A stretch of DNA of 64,000 nucleotides from Erigeron canadensis (taxonomy: Eukaryota; Streptophyta; Magnoliopsida; Asterales; Asteraceae). Position numbers and translations under genes: made by a program. Shown piece after piece: positions 36,869-48,559 of the stretch. The notes under the pieces are model-generated. The model searched no databases. It was not told where the DNA came from and worked only from the letters and a program-made list of their open reading frames with translations. Within the stretch, counting starts at the first letter, position 1. Every line of letters begins with the position of its first letter. The stretch lies in the NCBI RefSeq assembly GCF_010389155.1, contig NC_057767.1:10089765-10153764 (forward strand), read 5' to 3'.

Positions 36869-37882
36869 ATGATAATCCCGATCTCTTCCACAGCTGCAGG
36901 TAGGCCATTTCCCACGAACAGTTGTAAAGATCCCGGCTTCAGTTTCCTTCCTCTTCTAAGCCCTGTAAAGAATTACAGATATGAGTACCACACCCAGTGT
37001 CGTAAACCCATGAATTCCGCTTAGAAAATGAATATAATTCAATGGTGAAGAACATACCTGAAGTCCCGGACGTACCGGGCTGCTTCTTCTTCAACTCAGC
37101 AAGATACTTGGGACAATTCCGCTTCCAATGACCCACTTCATTACAATGGTAACAAGGTAGGTTCTTAGCGGGATGTTCCTTCTTCGCCGGAGGGGTCTTC
37201 TTAGGTTTAGGAGCATCAACTTGCTTTCCTTTACCGTCAGCCTTGCCCTTTCCCTTCGGTTGTTTGCCTTTTTGGACCTTACCCCCCTTTATCATGAGAC
37301 AATTGGGAGTAGCAGTTTTCTTTGGTAACTTCTTTTCAAATTCAACAGCCATTGCAAGAAGTTCCGGAACGGTTTTATCCATGCTATGCATAGTATAATT
37401 GCGTCCGAATTCTTCAAAATCCTTAGATAAGGACTTGAGAATCAAACCAATTTGTACTCGATATGAGCGCTCACCGGTGTTCCTTGTTCATGTCGCAAGT
37501 CATGGAGTACATCGATAAGATCGTATAACTCCACGCCAGCTTGCTTCTCGAACATAGACTTGAGTTCAGTGAGCATATCACATGGAAATGAATGCTCAAA
37601 TTGCCTTTGTAGGTCAGCATTCATGCTTCCCAACATCAGACAAGCGACCTCATTATGTCTATCATATGCAGCCGCATATTCCGCTAATGCTTCAGTAGAA
37701 GCATTGGCAGTAGGAGCAACGGGTCTTGGCTCATCAAGGACTTGGTATTTCCTCTCAGCTCTCAAAACAATCCGGAGCTGACGATACCAATCATTGAAAT
37801 TTGGTCCAGAAAGCTTTTCCCTTTCCAACATCAGCCTGAACGCCGATTGATGTATGTTTTGAGTGGTATTGATTGTTGCCAT
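36869..37882 (-). pseudogene. Copia gag and protease, frameshifted
   Basis: Gag starts at 37882 (MATINTTQNIHQSAF) and runs to about 37445. A new frame (37445-36939) then continues with LILKSLSKDFEEFG, a CCHC zinc knuckle (CYHCNEVGHWKRNC) for RNA binding, and the protease active site in WVYDTGCGTHIC. At the first junction roughly 20-30 residues normally found between SAHI and LILKSL are missing and the frame changes. At 36869-36965 two more small shifts separate protease from the rest of pol. The copy could be packaged only with proteins from an intact relative. Confidence 0.88.
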
Positions 37883-39522
37883 CTACAAAACAGACAAAAA
37901 GTTCAATTATCAGTATTCCGATAATTATCCTTAAGAAATGTAATTTTACCCTTGTTAAATTCATCTAACAAATTACTTTCACTAAGGCTAGGATCCAACT
38001 TGACATACAATCATTTCATCAGTTGATCTGCTAGAAATGACGGCATTCAAAAGGTAATCGAAAATCGATAATTGCATTCATGCAACTCCTAGGTTTATGG
38101 GACTTACAATAACACTGTAAAGGGGTATTAAGCGTTTTGTAAACATGTTTTGTCTCATCTTATGCCACGGGTTAAGGTCTCACCTCTTAACTCGTTTTAA
38201 GTCGCCCAATTAAGAACATGTAGATAGTCCACCACCGTCTCACGACGAGTGGTAATCCACCTTGAAGAGATACAATTCACCTACGTCTCACATAGAGCAA
38301 AAAGCACTGGCAAGTGTTCTTAGCAAAGTGGGTGGCATTGACTTAACTTTAAATGGGTAATGCATTTGATGTGAATCAAAAGTTTATGTTTTGAAGACTC
38401 ATGCATAATCTTCAAAACATAATATTTAATAAAATCTTTTGTATAGTCTTATAACACAAGAGAGCTCGGTAGCTCCATTTGAACGCACAAAGAAGCGCAA
38501 GGGCAAAGGTATGCGATAAACGCGATTTAAAAACCCGCCCTTTTAGAAGGCTAGCGCACTCCGACTTATACCTCTCTTAGAGTTTGTTCAAATGGGTGAG
38601 CCGGTGTATCTCAAGGTTACAAACTCCAATTTTATTAATGAAATCTCTATTTCGATAGTTCTTAGTCAAGTTTATTTTCAAAACCAATTTTGCATCACCT
38701 TTATACAACTTATAAATAAAATACAAAATTAATAAACTTACTAATTACCGAACTATTTAATCAAATAACAAGTTAAGGTGGGCCACCTAAACATGGTCAC
38801 TATGGTTCATGCAAAAGTTCAATTCCGGCTCCCCCTTCCGAAGAAAAGGACCACATGCATCAAGTTATCTTGATTGCGTAAGCCTTTAAACAAAAACAAG
38901 TTGCACATAAAACACAAAAACTTGCTGTCTGGAAATTTCCAGCATCTTGATGACCAGTTTACACCTGTTTCTGGTCCGATTCAGCTTTCGACCAAAACTA
39001 CAAAGTTGTAGCCCTATGTGTTGGGCTTCTACAGTCCAAAACACGACTCCTAACTCATTACAGATTATTTTATATGATTTTTCTAGTAAACTGTCGCACA
39101 TCAGAAAATTTACACGCAAAAATCACATTGTCACATAATTATCTAATAATTAACCCTAATTATTGGATCAACATTCTTTGCATAATATAACTCTTTATAT
39201 ATCCAGTAAAATCACAATAAAACTTTGCATGAATTTCATGTGATTTTACAATTTATTTAACAATAAATAAAACGATACACATAATCATGCAATTCATCAC
39301 ATAATTTATATCAATTCACAATTCAAAACTTGTTTGAGGGTTTCAATCTCCATTGAACAAGGTTAAAACTTTTAATTAAACAAAACCCTAATTTTTATTT
39401 AATTAAAACGAAATTAATAATTAATTAAAATAAGAAAACCACTTTAATTAATTAATTAAAATTCAACCAACCCTTAACCCCCCCTCAAGTTTTGATCTTT
39501 GTAATTAATAGATCACATATGT
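37883..39522 (-). other. Copia 5' leader (untranslated)
   Basis: About 1.6 kb between the primer binding site and gag, with no long ORF. This is long for a copia leader and probably holds packaging signals, which is inference. Confidence 0.6.
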
Positions 39523-39537
39523 GGCTCGTGATACCAC
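39523..39537 (-). other. Copia primer binding site (tRNA-iMet)
   Basis: The minus strand after the 5' LTR reads (G)TGGTATCACGAGCC. TGGTATCA matches the complement of the plant initiator tRNA-Met 3' end. Confidence 0.85.
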
Positions 39538-40342
39538 TGTTAGAATATGAGCATATAAACATATAACAATTCACGAGTACGCAGCGGAAAAGAAACGTAT
39601 ATGCAATCAAATTAATTAACAAAGAAAGAATCGAAACGTGTACCTTTGCGCAAAGCTTCCAATAATATTATTAATAATAAGATTATTATTAGTTTAGGAT
39701 TTAAAGCAAAACCCCTCTACGATCGCACACTAGACACCCCTATACCGTATGCTAGTACCCCGATCACGAACCAAACAACCCTTTGTTTATCTCCCTTAAT
39801 TCGAAATCCCTTTGAACCAAAACCTATTGTTGCCGTAAACAATATTGAACCACAATTAATGCTAAGCATTAAGCATTAATTTGTATAAGGGATTTATGAG
39901 AATTGTTGGATGTAACAAAACCGAATTCCCTTAAGGTTCGGTCGAATGATACAAAAGAGAAAAGAGAATTTTAATTATGTGAATGAATGAATGAAAAACC
40001 TAGGGAATTAGCCCTTGTATTTATAGGGTAATTTTAGGTTATCAATAACTTGGAAACTAAGCAACATCAAGGCTATGGAAAGCCTTGATGAAAACTGTCC
40101 CATGTCATGGACCTAGGTCCAAGCCCACTTTCCAATTTTCACATTTTAATCCTCCTTTTAATTAATTAAATATAATTAATCCTTTAATTATGTTTAATTA
40201 ATTATTTCGTGATCAAACTAATTAATATATTACTTTAATATATCAATTGTTATTATCGAGTTACCGTGTCATTTCGTGTGACCCCGTAGGCTTAAATTAT
40301 TCCCGGACATGCAATTTATAATAATATGATCATATGCCAACA
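39538..40342 (-). repeat. Copia 5' LTR (805 bp)
   Basis: Right copy on the plus strand. It carries the promoter for the minus-strand transcript, and a TATTTATAGG stretch near 40018-40027 is repeated in both LTRs. Confidence 0.96.
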
Positions 40343-40347
40343 CTTTT

Positions 40348-41560
40348 TACTACAACTTAATTTTGCCTTACCACGGGGGCTTTGAGGATCTATAGGCCCA
40401 ACACGAGGGGGAAAAAACAGCTCTTAAATTAAACACAAACGTTCTATCAATAGATATAAGGAAATTTTTTAACAAATTGAGTAGAGTGCTTGAAGAAAGA
40501 AACAGTTCATTGGCGTCTTTCGTGGGTATCTTGAACTGCTTCCAGATTCTACCAAAACAGTAGAAAAAAACCCGGCTTTTTGTATGAGATGAACATTAAA
40601 CCTTTGACGCATGTCTCTAGCGATCAGGATGTTTACCAATAATCTAAACTATGTTGTTTAATTACCCGATAGTAGAATGCATATAGTTGAATTTTAAAAG
40701 CAAACACACATATAACACACATATTTTTATTTATAATCGTTTAAAATTCGGGTCTTGAGCGATAATCCATTTTGCCATGTGCCTAGTTGCCCGCTTTCCT
40801 CACCATTGATTAAAAGCTTTTAGTTCCTATCCATTAAAATAGTACTCTAATTGGCAATTCAAGTAAACAAACTCCTTCTAGTTCTAGTTATAATACAATA
40901 TGAACTGTTTCACCAAATTCTCCTTGAAGATAAACCTCGACTAATTTTAGACAATGTAAATCACAAAATCTTTGAGTTGAAAAGTTATGCAATAAACTGA
41001 AGACATGTCATTGGATAGTGTACTGTCTTTTATGCAAATTGAACATATGTTATATACTGCAGTTCCTTTTCTGGTTAGACATTGTGATCAATCGAGTGAA
41101 GATAATTGTAATTACATGACAAGACACAATAACTCATAGCTCATGTAACAAGTAACAACCCGTCTATCATCTGTTTAAAAGTTAGAATATAAAAAAGTAG
41201 TAAAACAATTAAGTTTGGATTCACATCTTAATATTTTAATTTATAAAAAACACAAGGAACTAAGTCTTTATCTGTTATATAATAAATTTTAAAAGTTAAT
41301 AGGTAAGAAATTTTATACCCGAATTATTCACTTTTTCTCATATTAAAAATATACATTTTAAATAAAAAAAACAAGAGGTTGGACCTAAAAAATAAAAAGA
41401 AAATGACTGATATGTCTAAATAAGAGGTCTAAAGATATGCCTAAAAATGTAGGGTTGACATATGACATGATTAAATGTGTAGATTAAAAACAGAATGCGG
41501 AATATCCATGTGTCATATATAAAATGTATTAGGCATGTTTTTACATATATCTTTAAGCAT
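40348..41560. other. Duplicated block copy B, right part, plus unassigned DNA
   Basis: 40795-40900 matches 9095-9205. The remainder is AT-rich and without credible ORFs. Confidence 0.45.
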
Positions 41561-41730
41561 ATATATCATGGAGAAATAATCAGTACTGCAACAGTATTGA
41601 ACTGCTGCCTCACAATCATCTTCTCCATGTGATCAAAATGGATTAATAAACCTCCCCCTAAATTTCACTTATGCAGTTTCGAAAATTTGTACTGCCAGCA
41701 GTACAAATGCTTTCTCCATATATCATTACC
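41561..41730. mobile_element. Possible small MITE
   Basis: ATATATCATGGAGAAA...CAGTACTGC on the left is mirrored by GCAGTACAAATGC...TTTCTCCATATAT on the right. Ends and target duplication are uncertain. Confidence 0.4.
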
Positions 41731-41761
41731 CAAAATAAAATAGTAAAATGGTAGGTTTATG

Positions 41762-42522
41762 CAGGGACGGCTCCAGCTTGGGGGCAGCGGGGTCAGTTGC
41801 TCCAACTCTAATTTTAGTACAATGTAATTTTTTAAAATTTAAATGGTATATTTGTAATTTCCTTGTAAAAGTAAGAAAAAATAAGTAGGAATTAAATATA
41901 AATATTACCTTCGTTGTCAACTTGTCATAAACTTATTGTTTGTATGTCATTGGTCATCAAACATTAATTTTAAGATAGATTTTTTCATTAAGAGATTAAA
42001 AAAACCTGAGTTGTTTTGATTTTTAATATAAAGAATGAAGTATAGTTTAGAGAAAAAACTTTCGTTGTTTGGGTATGTAAATGTGTTGTATATTATAGTG
42101 GAATTGTTTATAAAAAATGTATTTTTTTTAATTTGTTATATATATTTTTGTCACAAACAATTAATTATAATTATCATAATGTAGAGAATACATATATATA
42201 TATACAAGCTAATTTCAGTATATCTAAAAGAAGTATATTTTTTGGGTTTCTTTTATTATATGATTGAATACGTTTTCATTTAATAAGATCTTGTTTGATA
42301 CGTGTGGTCATTATTTATTAAGAAAAACTAGTATTTTTAAATATGAGTATTAGACCTGGTGTAGATAACAAATTCTTTTGAGGGTCCATTTTTTATTTTC
42401 AAGCTAGGACTCTTTTTTTGTTTTATTTATTTATTTTTTTCATTTTCGGATACAACTATTATAAATATGACAAATAATTTTTAATTTTGTTCATTCGCAA
42501 AAATTTCCAGACTCCGTCCCTA
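41762..42522. mobile_element. hAT-type non-autonomous element, 8-bp TSD
   Basis: The left end CAGGGACGGCTCCAG is inverted at the right end as CAGACTCCGTCCCTA. Flanking octamers GGTTTATG (41754-41761) and TGTTTATG (42523-42530) differ at one base. The 761-bp inside is AT-rich and non-coding. The insertion lies just upstream of the DUF4408 gene, about 100 bp before its TATA box. Confidence 0.75.
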
Positions 42523-42555
42523 TGTTTATGTTATATGTTATGAGTACTGATAGCA

Positions 42556-42569
42556 CCACACGCGTGTGG
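42556..42569. promoter_or_regulatory. 14-bp palindrome with CGCG core upstream of DUF4408 gene
   Basis: CCACACGCGTGTGG is a perfect palindrome. Its ACGCGT core fits the CGCG box bound by CAMTA factors and resembles ABRE coupling elements. It lies about 50 bp before the TATA box, a good place for a regulatory site. Function is inference. Confidence 0.6.
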
Positions 42570-42615
42570 GGGAAAAGGGACATCATGGCTTGGTCTTCTA
42601 TTAATTCGTCACTCA

Positions 42616-42625
42616 CTATAAATTA
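42616..42625 (+). promoter_or_regulatory. TATA box of DUF4408 gene
   Basis: ACTATAAATTA lies about 110 bp before the ATG. A CT-rich (CACTC/TTTC) leader follows, typical of plant 5' UTRs. Confidence 0.6.
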
Positions 42626-42733
42626 GTACCCCATCATTTTGAAACTTTCCAATACTCCCTCACTCACTCTTTCTTCATAAAAACACACTCTTTCACTCTC
42701 TCATTTTGTGTAAAAAAAAACAAAAACCAAGAC

Positions 42734-43369
42734 ATGAATTCTTATGAATTTATTGACACTGTCAAAACTGAAAAAGAAAATGCAATTGCAAGCTACAATC
42801 GATTTACAAAAATCACAAAACTTGTACAACTAATCGAAGTTTTCGTCGCAGTTGCATTGATCTCATGGTCATCAACTCGGCTTCCGCTAGTATTCAAATA
42901 TACTAGCGAATATTTATTTGCATTTTTATGTTACATAAAAAACCAACATGTTGTGTTTCTGGTAGGAAACACGATTGTTGTTATTTGTTACGTACTTTCG
43001 CGTAACAACACCACCAATATCGATATTCCTAGTAACAATTTGAAACAAGTAACGGAAACTTTGTCGGTAAGAGAATTTGAGGTTGTTCCAAAAATCCCGG
43101 AACAAGAAGTTACGGCCGAGATAGTGATTAAAAAAGCGGCTAAGCAAATCGAGAGGTTTAAGAGAACACAATCGGAGAAATTGAAGTCGGAGATAACAGT
43201 TAAGAGAGAGTTACGACGGTCAGTGACTGAAAAACGGATGCCGGTGAAATCGGTTGAGAGATTGACTAATGAAGAATTTCGGATTGCAGTTGAGGCATTC
43301 ATTGAAAAACAACAAAAGTTTCTTAAGGAACAACAACAAAATGTCGTTGTTGGTGAAGATGAATGTTAA
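42734..43369 (+). CDS. DUF4408 domain-containing membrane protein
   Basis: An intronless 211-aa protein. Residues about 1-35 form the conserved start (MNSYEFIDTVKTEKENAIASY). Two hydrophobic segments follow at about 34-65 (EVFVAVALISW...) and 75-92 (FLVGNTIVVICYVLS), as in plant DUF4408 proteins. A basic region (RFKRTQSEKLKSEI) leads to a C-terminal LTNEEFRIAVEAFIEKQQKF helix, which resembles the DUF761-like tail of related proteins. The cellular role is unknown, and a membrane location is predicted from the two segments. The start is supported by the TATA box, CT-rich leader and ACAATGAA-like context (GACATGAAT). No close neighbour gene suggests a partner. Confidence 0.85.
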   Translation: MNSYEFIDTVKTEKENAIASYNRFTKITKLVQLIEVFVAVALISWSSTRLPLVFKYTSEYLFAFLCYIKNQHVVFLVGNTIVVICYVLSRNNTTNIDIPSNNLKQVTETLSVREFEVVPKIPEQEVTAEIVIKKAAKQIERFKRTQSEKLKSEITVKRELRRSVTEKRMPVKSVERLTNEEFRIAVEAFIEKQQKFLKEQQQNVVVGEDEC

Positions 43370-45092
43370 ATATATTTGAAATAATATTCATAATTATAAA
43401 TCTTATACGGTATTTAATTTAAGATGGTTGTTACTTTACTTAATATATAGAAATCGTAATTTTTCACTTTGAAAATTTTAGTTTGGCTAACATTTCAACA
43501 GGAATCTACAATTTTTAGCAAATTTTTAAATAGTAACGGAACAAGTTTTTTTTTTCCAAGTAAGGTCATATTATAAGTTTTGTAATATCATTATTAGCAT
43601 AAATGAAGCTAAATTTATAGGTGTGGCTAAGTTTGATTCAAATGGTTTTAAACTTGTAGTGTTGAACGTTTATGTTTAAAGATGTTCAAAAGTTGGATCA
43701 TAATATTTACTATATATCAATAATGATTTGGTCGCAAATATCTTGGTTTCATTTATTATGAATATTTAAGTTTAACTGCTAAGGTGGAATAGTCAACCTA
43801 TCTCCACTCATAAAGGTTACATGAAACATGATTAGCCTTTCATTGTGGAAAAATATAAGGAGTAGTGTGGATAATGAAATGATGTTGGATAACTACTTAT
43901 ATGTGTTTGATATAAATGTTTTTTTCTTTAATTGTAAAGACTACTTTTGCATCTGCCACCTAGTTACCCTAGGCAAAGGGCTTATAGAGTTATAGTGGTT
44001 GTGTATAAAAGGTTATAAAAGAATGATACGAGTATTGTGCAACTGTTTTTATGTGTTTGATGTAAATGTTTTTTGGATCGTATGAGAGTATTACCCCATT
44101 CCTTATAAATTCCATCCGTCATTGGTTAAAGGCTAATATAAATATCAAATGGACTAAAATTCTTACATAAAAAGAATAAGTTTGACTCAATTTTTTAAAA
44201 ATTATCAAAAAGGCCAGCTTAAAAATACTTAAATGTTAAACATTGAAGACCAATTCAGCCCGTCCATGGCCACCCAAGGTATCTCAAAGATAAAGTTGTT
44301 AATCTTATGACCCCATGCCCCTCAATTCTCGAGGCCTTACCGTTGCATTCGAATGAATACATAGAAGCCCAAAAAGATGTGCGAGTCTAGTTTTGGGCTT
44401 CTCTTTACTTTCAGGAATTGTAAACAAACAAGACAAATGTATGTCTACGTTTTAGTATGTCTACGTTTTAGTATAATTAAGATTATTATGACATTATAGT
44501 TTTAATCGTCTTTCCCAACATGAATTACTAATTATTATTTCAATCCTATTCGGTATATTTGAATTACTTACCATATCATTTAATTACACATGCCACATAG
44601 TCCATAGAATGTCTAAGATCCTAGTTCACTAAATTTTCATATATTGGAGAGTATAAAGTAGCTTAAATGACAATCAAACATGAATCTATAATATGACTGT
44701 TCATGACAAGACTTAATTGACACAACAGTATTACTAATCTCAATCATTGCCTTCATATCAATGAATCGATCCCTTCTAGAATTTGAAATATTATTTGCCC
44801 GAAACAAATCAAAATACATATGGACATGACAACCAAATTTTAAGTATTCGAAGATTCCAGACTTATGTTTTTTTTTAGCTTCTACAAAAATGAGAGATGT
44901 GAATAGCTTTACAATTGTTCTAAATAAGAGAGTTTTTTTTCTCTTAAGAACCCTCGGCCATTTTGTAAAAAGTGTTGATCGAGATCAAGATTTTGATCTT
45001 TATTCCCTACAATATGAGCTAAAGTCTCTTTGGAAACAATATCTCTATTTTAAGCTAGAGGTAAGGCTATTTACATTTCTATCTTTATAATG
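43370..45092. other. 3' flank and intergenic DNA, no gene seen
   Basis: The DUF4408 3' UTR probably ends within about 200 bp (ATAATATTCATAATT near 43380). A 66-codon open stretch at 44890-45090 follows an acceptor-like TTTTTTTTAGC but has no recognisable homology. Confidence 0.45.
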
Positions 45093-45560
45093 CATCTATG
45101 TATATTATTATATTACTCCGTATAAAGCAAATAGTCTCTTTCTAAAATTTCAAGTTTCAACATTTATTTCTCCAAAATACCCCTCCTATTTATTCTAAAT
45201 TTACCTAAAATAACTATAATACCCTTACTCTCTCCTCAAATCTCAACCACTCATTTTTTTCTTCTCTTTTCCATATATCATTTTATTCCTTAAATTCATT
45301 CAAAATCTTTTATCACAAAAACCATACATCGATAAATTATAAAAATTATATGAGTGTTCTTAAAATTTCATGTTCTTTTATTAGAGATGTCATTCGATAT
45401 ATTTTTGATGAATTTTTAAATCCGAGAGCGGAGCCCACGGCAAAGGGCGGAGCCCGTTAGGTAGATCACCCTATCACTGACACCGCCAGCACCGCCATTA
45501 CACCACCACCACGTTATCACTTCAATCACCACCGCAACGCACGAGTACCTTTCTTTCGTA
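45093..45560 (+). mobile_element. Decayed Helitron-like fragment
   Basis: It starts TCTATGTATATTATTATATT, contains CTATAATACCCTTA and a CACCACCACC tract, and ends near CGCAACGCACGAGTACC. This is the same architecture as the Helitrons at 47477 and 48105. The terminal CTAG is lost, so ends are approximate. A GC-rich GGAGCCCACGGCAAAGGGC patch lies inside. Confidence 0.4.
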
Positions 45561-46025
45561 ACTCATAAAATACGGAATCAAGTACTACTTTTTAATTTTT
45601 CCTTAGATATATTTCTCAAAGACATAAAAAAAACAAATTTAAGTCCCAAAGCCATTACGAAAACTTACCAAATTAGACTTTGATCTTTAGCATACAGTAT
45701 GTATGATTATTACTATACAACTCAATTATAAGTTGTGAAACTTTAGTCTTGGTAGACATTTTGTGTAATATATGTGAACAATTTTCCCAAAAATTTGTCT
45801 AGTAGCCTATATAGAAAATCTCTTTTTGATGCCTACTTTTGGAAGGATCCATGTACCGAATTTAATGTCTCAGTTCCCTTATCTTTGTCTAACGGGGTTC
45901 CCATTTCTGAAATTGCCACAACACTAGACTTCCTCTGACTTTTGATAACTAGTCATTTCTTATTCACGTTAAAGTTATACCGTCACGCAAATCATTGTTA
46001 CTACATTATTATACTAACTTTACTT

Positions 46026-46357
46026 TTTTTTTGAAAGGTGAATTTCGTTGGAAACTTCGTGTCGTGATTCGACAGCGAAAGGCCTAGCATACATTGTCTT
46101 AACCGGGTTCGCGCTAAAGAGCTCTCTCGAAGTAGAAATGCCTATTTCAAATACCCGATGGGGGAAAACCCCCTACTAATCCGCCCGAAGGCACAACAGT
46201 TAATAGGGGTAAACTCTGTCCTCTCATACTTGAACCTAGGTATACCCAAGCCAAGCCCTCATAAAAGGACTTAATTCCTATGTCCTCTCCAAGGCTTGAA
46301 CTCAAGACCTGTTGCAAGGGGATGGTCTTTCAACCATTGAGTTAAAGCTTAAAAGAC
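46026..46357 (-). mobile_element. tRNA-derived SINE, second copy, 18-bp TSD
   Basis: The reverse complement matches the SINE at 9782-10109 over its length, including the CGGGCGGATTAGTAG and GGGAGCTCT-type blocks. ATTATACTAACTTTACTT flanks it at 46008-46025 and 46358-46375, an exact target duplication. The poly-A end reads as T-run at 46026-46033. Confidence 0.92.
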
Positions 46358-46375
46358 ATTATACTAACTTTACTT

Positions 46376-47476
46376 AATATTTCAAATGGCTTAGCAGACA
46401 TTTGCAAAATTAACATTAAAGTTTAAGGGTTCTATAATAAAATGGGATTTGTCCGATTTGATACCCTTATGAAATGGCCTCATCCATTTGTAGTTAAAGA
46501 AAAGAAAAAAAATCCTTATTCAACCAAATTATTAAATATTATTAATCTATTAATATTGATTAAATGAATACTTTTCTCTCTTTCACCGATTCATTCTCTC
46601 CAATATATCACTACCTAATAATTATTAGCAAAAAATAGTTATGCATAGGTATCTTTCTCCTTTTCTTTTCTTCATTTTCTCCATTCGTTTAATTTTGTAT
46701 TGAAAGGATTTAAAGTATTTTTCAAATTGGTGTACACTTTTTTGCAGGAAAGATGCCAACTTTTATAACATTTATCATGTATGTTCGACATCCAAAGATG
46801 TACCAAACTTGCTATGGCTTCAGAATATAATATAGTACCCTAATGAACTTTAATTATTCAACCTACAATCAATTAGCGCCCTTCGGTGACATATTTAATA
46901 ATTTATCACTGTTTTACCTTACATTGATATTGTATGTTAGGTTATTATAAAACTTGCATGTAATGTATGTATATATCGATTTAGTGATAAACTTATCACT
47001 TCTCATTCAACGATGATTCTGGTATTGTATTACCAAAAATTACACAACCGTAAATTATAATTTTGCAGCAAATAGACTAGAATAACTCGTTGTTTTGACG
47101 GACCAACACTACCACAAATATTTTGATTTATATGTTTTTACTTAAAAGGTATATTAACAAAGAATAAGATTTTTTTTTTTTTTTTTTTTTTTACAAATTT
47201 AAATTCTTTTTGAATTGTATTATTTTTTTTATAAAGGTGTCATACATTTTTTTTTTTGTTGCTAAAAGCATCATATGCTATGTCAATTAACATACATACC
47301 AGCTTTATAAAAATTTAAGAACCTTAGCAACTAATTAATACATTTAAAAAATACGTATATATAGATACAAAAAATATATATAAAAAACTACATCAACTGT
47401 AAGTAACAACATTTAAAAGACTACATAATAAGACGATACTAAGTAGTTCATTTGAATATTTGATCGTACTAATAAA
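46376..47476. other. AT-rich intergenic DNA
   Basis: No gene seen. It contains a T22 tract at about 47171-47192 and shorter T runs. Confidence 0.5.
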
Positions 47477-47774
47477 TCTATACTATCTAATAAATCAAAA
47501 TATCATTTTTTGTCCTTAAACTTTCTGTCTTTAAAAAACTAAAAATATACTCTTCTCCTTTAATCAATAATTTAAATATCTCTATCTATTATAGATATAA
47601 TACCCTTAATGAAATAATTTACAGTATGAATCCCATAACATTTAAAATAACTACTATACCACATTTAACATCAATTACTTTTACATTCACCGCCTTCATC
47701 ACCGTCCCCACCACCGTTCTCACTGCCGCCATCACTACCTCCACCGCTGTCGCATTGCGCGGGTATAAGTCTAG
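47477..47774 (+). mobile_element. Short Helitron, complete
   Basis: It begins TCTATACTATCTAATAAATC after an A and ends with hairpin GCATTGCGCGGGT then ATAAGTCTAG before a T. That is insertion between A and T with the 5' TC and 3' CTAG ends of plant Helitrons. At 298 bp it encodes nothing. The CACC/CCACC-rich section near the 3' end gives a spurious Thr-rich ORF. Confidence 0.8.
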
Positions 47775-48104
47775 TGTTCACAATCCATTAGCGTTTTGTG
47801 CTTTGATATGCGCTTTTTATACCTTCATTTAACAGTGTTGGTTTTATGGGCTCTGATCCAACATATATTTTTGATTTGTTGTCTACATGCTTGTATTGGG
47901 CCGGTATTGGCTTGTTAAGAAAGTTCTTAAGAGTTAAAACTAATTAACCCCGTTTAAGCAAAACCTGACCAATTAAACACCTTTTATTTGTATCCCATAG
48001 TAAAGACAAGTTTGGCATCGATGGAAAGATGTTAGTCTGCAATCCATGATGATTTCACTTTGTTCCTATGTCGGGTGAATGGTAGTCGGGTAATTTTCGA
48101 CATA

Positions 48105-48397
48105 TCTATACTATTTAGTAAATCAAATCACTCATTTTTCCTTTAAACTTTCAGTCTTTAAAAACCAAAAATACAATTTTTTTATTTACTAATTTAAACA
48201 TCCCCATCTAATATACCTATAATACCTTTAATGAAATAATTTACACTATAGATCCCTCAACACTTAAAATAACTACTATACAATACCACCTTTAACATCA
48301 ATTACTTTTACATTCACCACCATCGCCACCCCCATCACCGTCCAAACCACCGTCAACACCATCACCTCCGCCATCACTACCCTCACCGCCGCCGCAA
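48105..48397 (+). mobile_element. Related Helitron copy, 3' end lost
   Basis: The 5' end TCTATACTATTTAGTAAATC and the body (AACATCAATTACTTTTACAT, then CACC repeats) match 47477-47774. The terminal hairpin and CTAG are missing after GCCGCCGC, so it is truncated. It lies 330 bp from the complete copy in the same orientation. Confidence 0.7.
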
Positions 48398-48559
48398 AAC
48401 AAAACTTTTGAGTATCCAATAATCCAAACTAAAGAAATATTATATTTTGAGTATTTAGAGTGAATAATTTATATACCATCTACTTGGTCTGAAAAATAAT
48501 CAAAAAGATGTTTTTTAAGTATTCTCACCGTTCTTATTTTAAGACTGTTCTCACTAGAA

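Larger units (their letters stand above)
32246..40342 (-). mobile_element. Ty1/copia retrotransposon, 8097 bp, TSD CTTTT
   Basis: Two near-identical LTRs (32246-33056 and 39538-40342) bound an internal region that reads gag-protease-integrase-RT-RNase H on the minus strand, the copia order. CTTTT occurs at 32241-32245 and 40343-40347. By eye the LTRs differ by one substitution and about 6 nt of indels, so insertion was recent. The coding region nevertheless has frameshifts and a gag deletion, so the copy is not autonomous. Confidence 0.97.

Noticed and set aside
44890..45090. 66-aa ORF after an acceptor-like site
   Set aside because: No homology recognised and no partner exon. Length is within chance expectation.
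47626..47832. 68-aa Thr-rich ORF
   Set aside because: It comes from the CACC-rich 3' part of a Helitron and ends beyond the element border.
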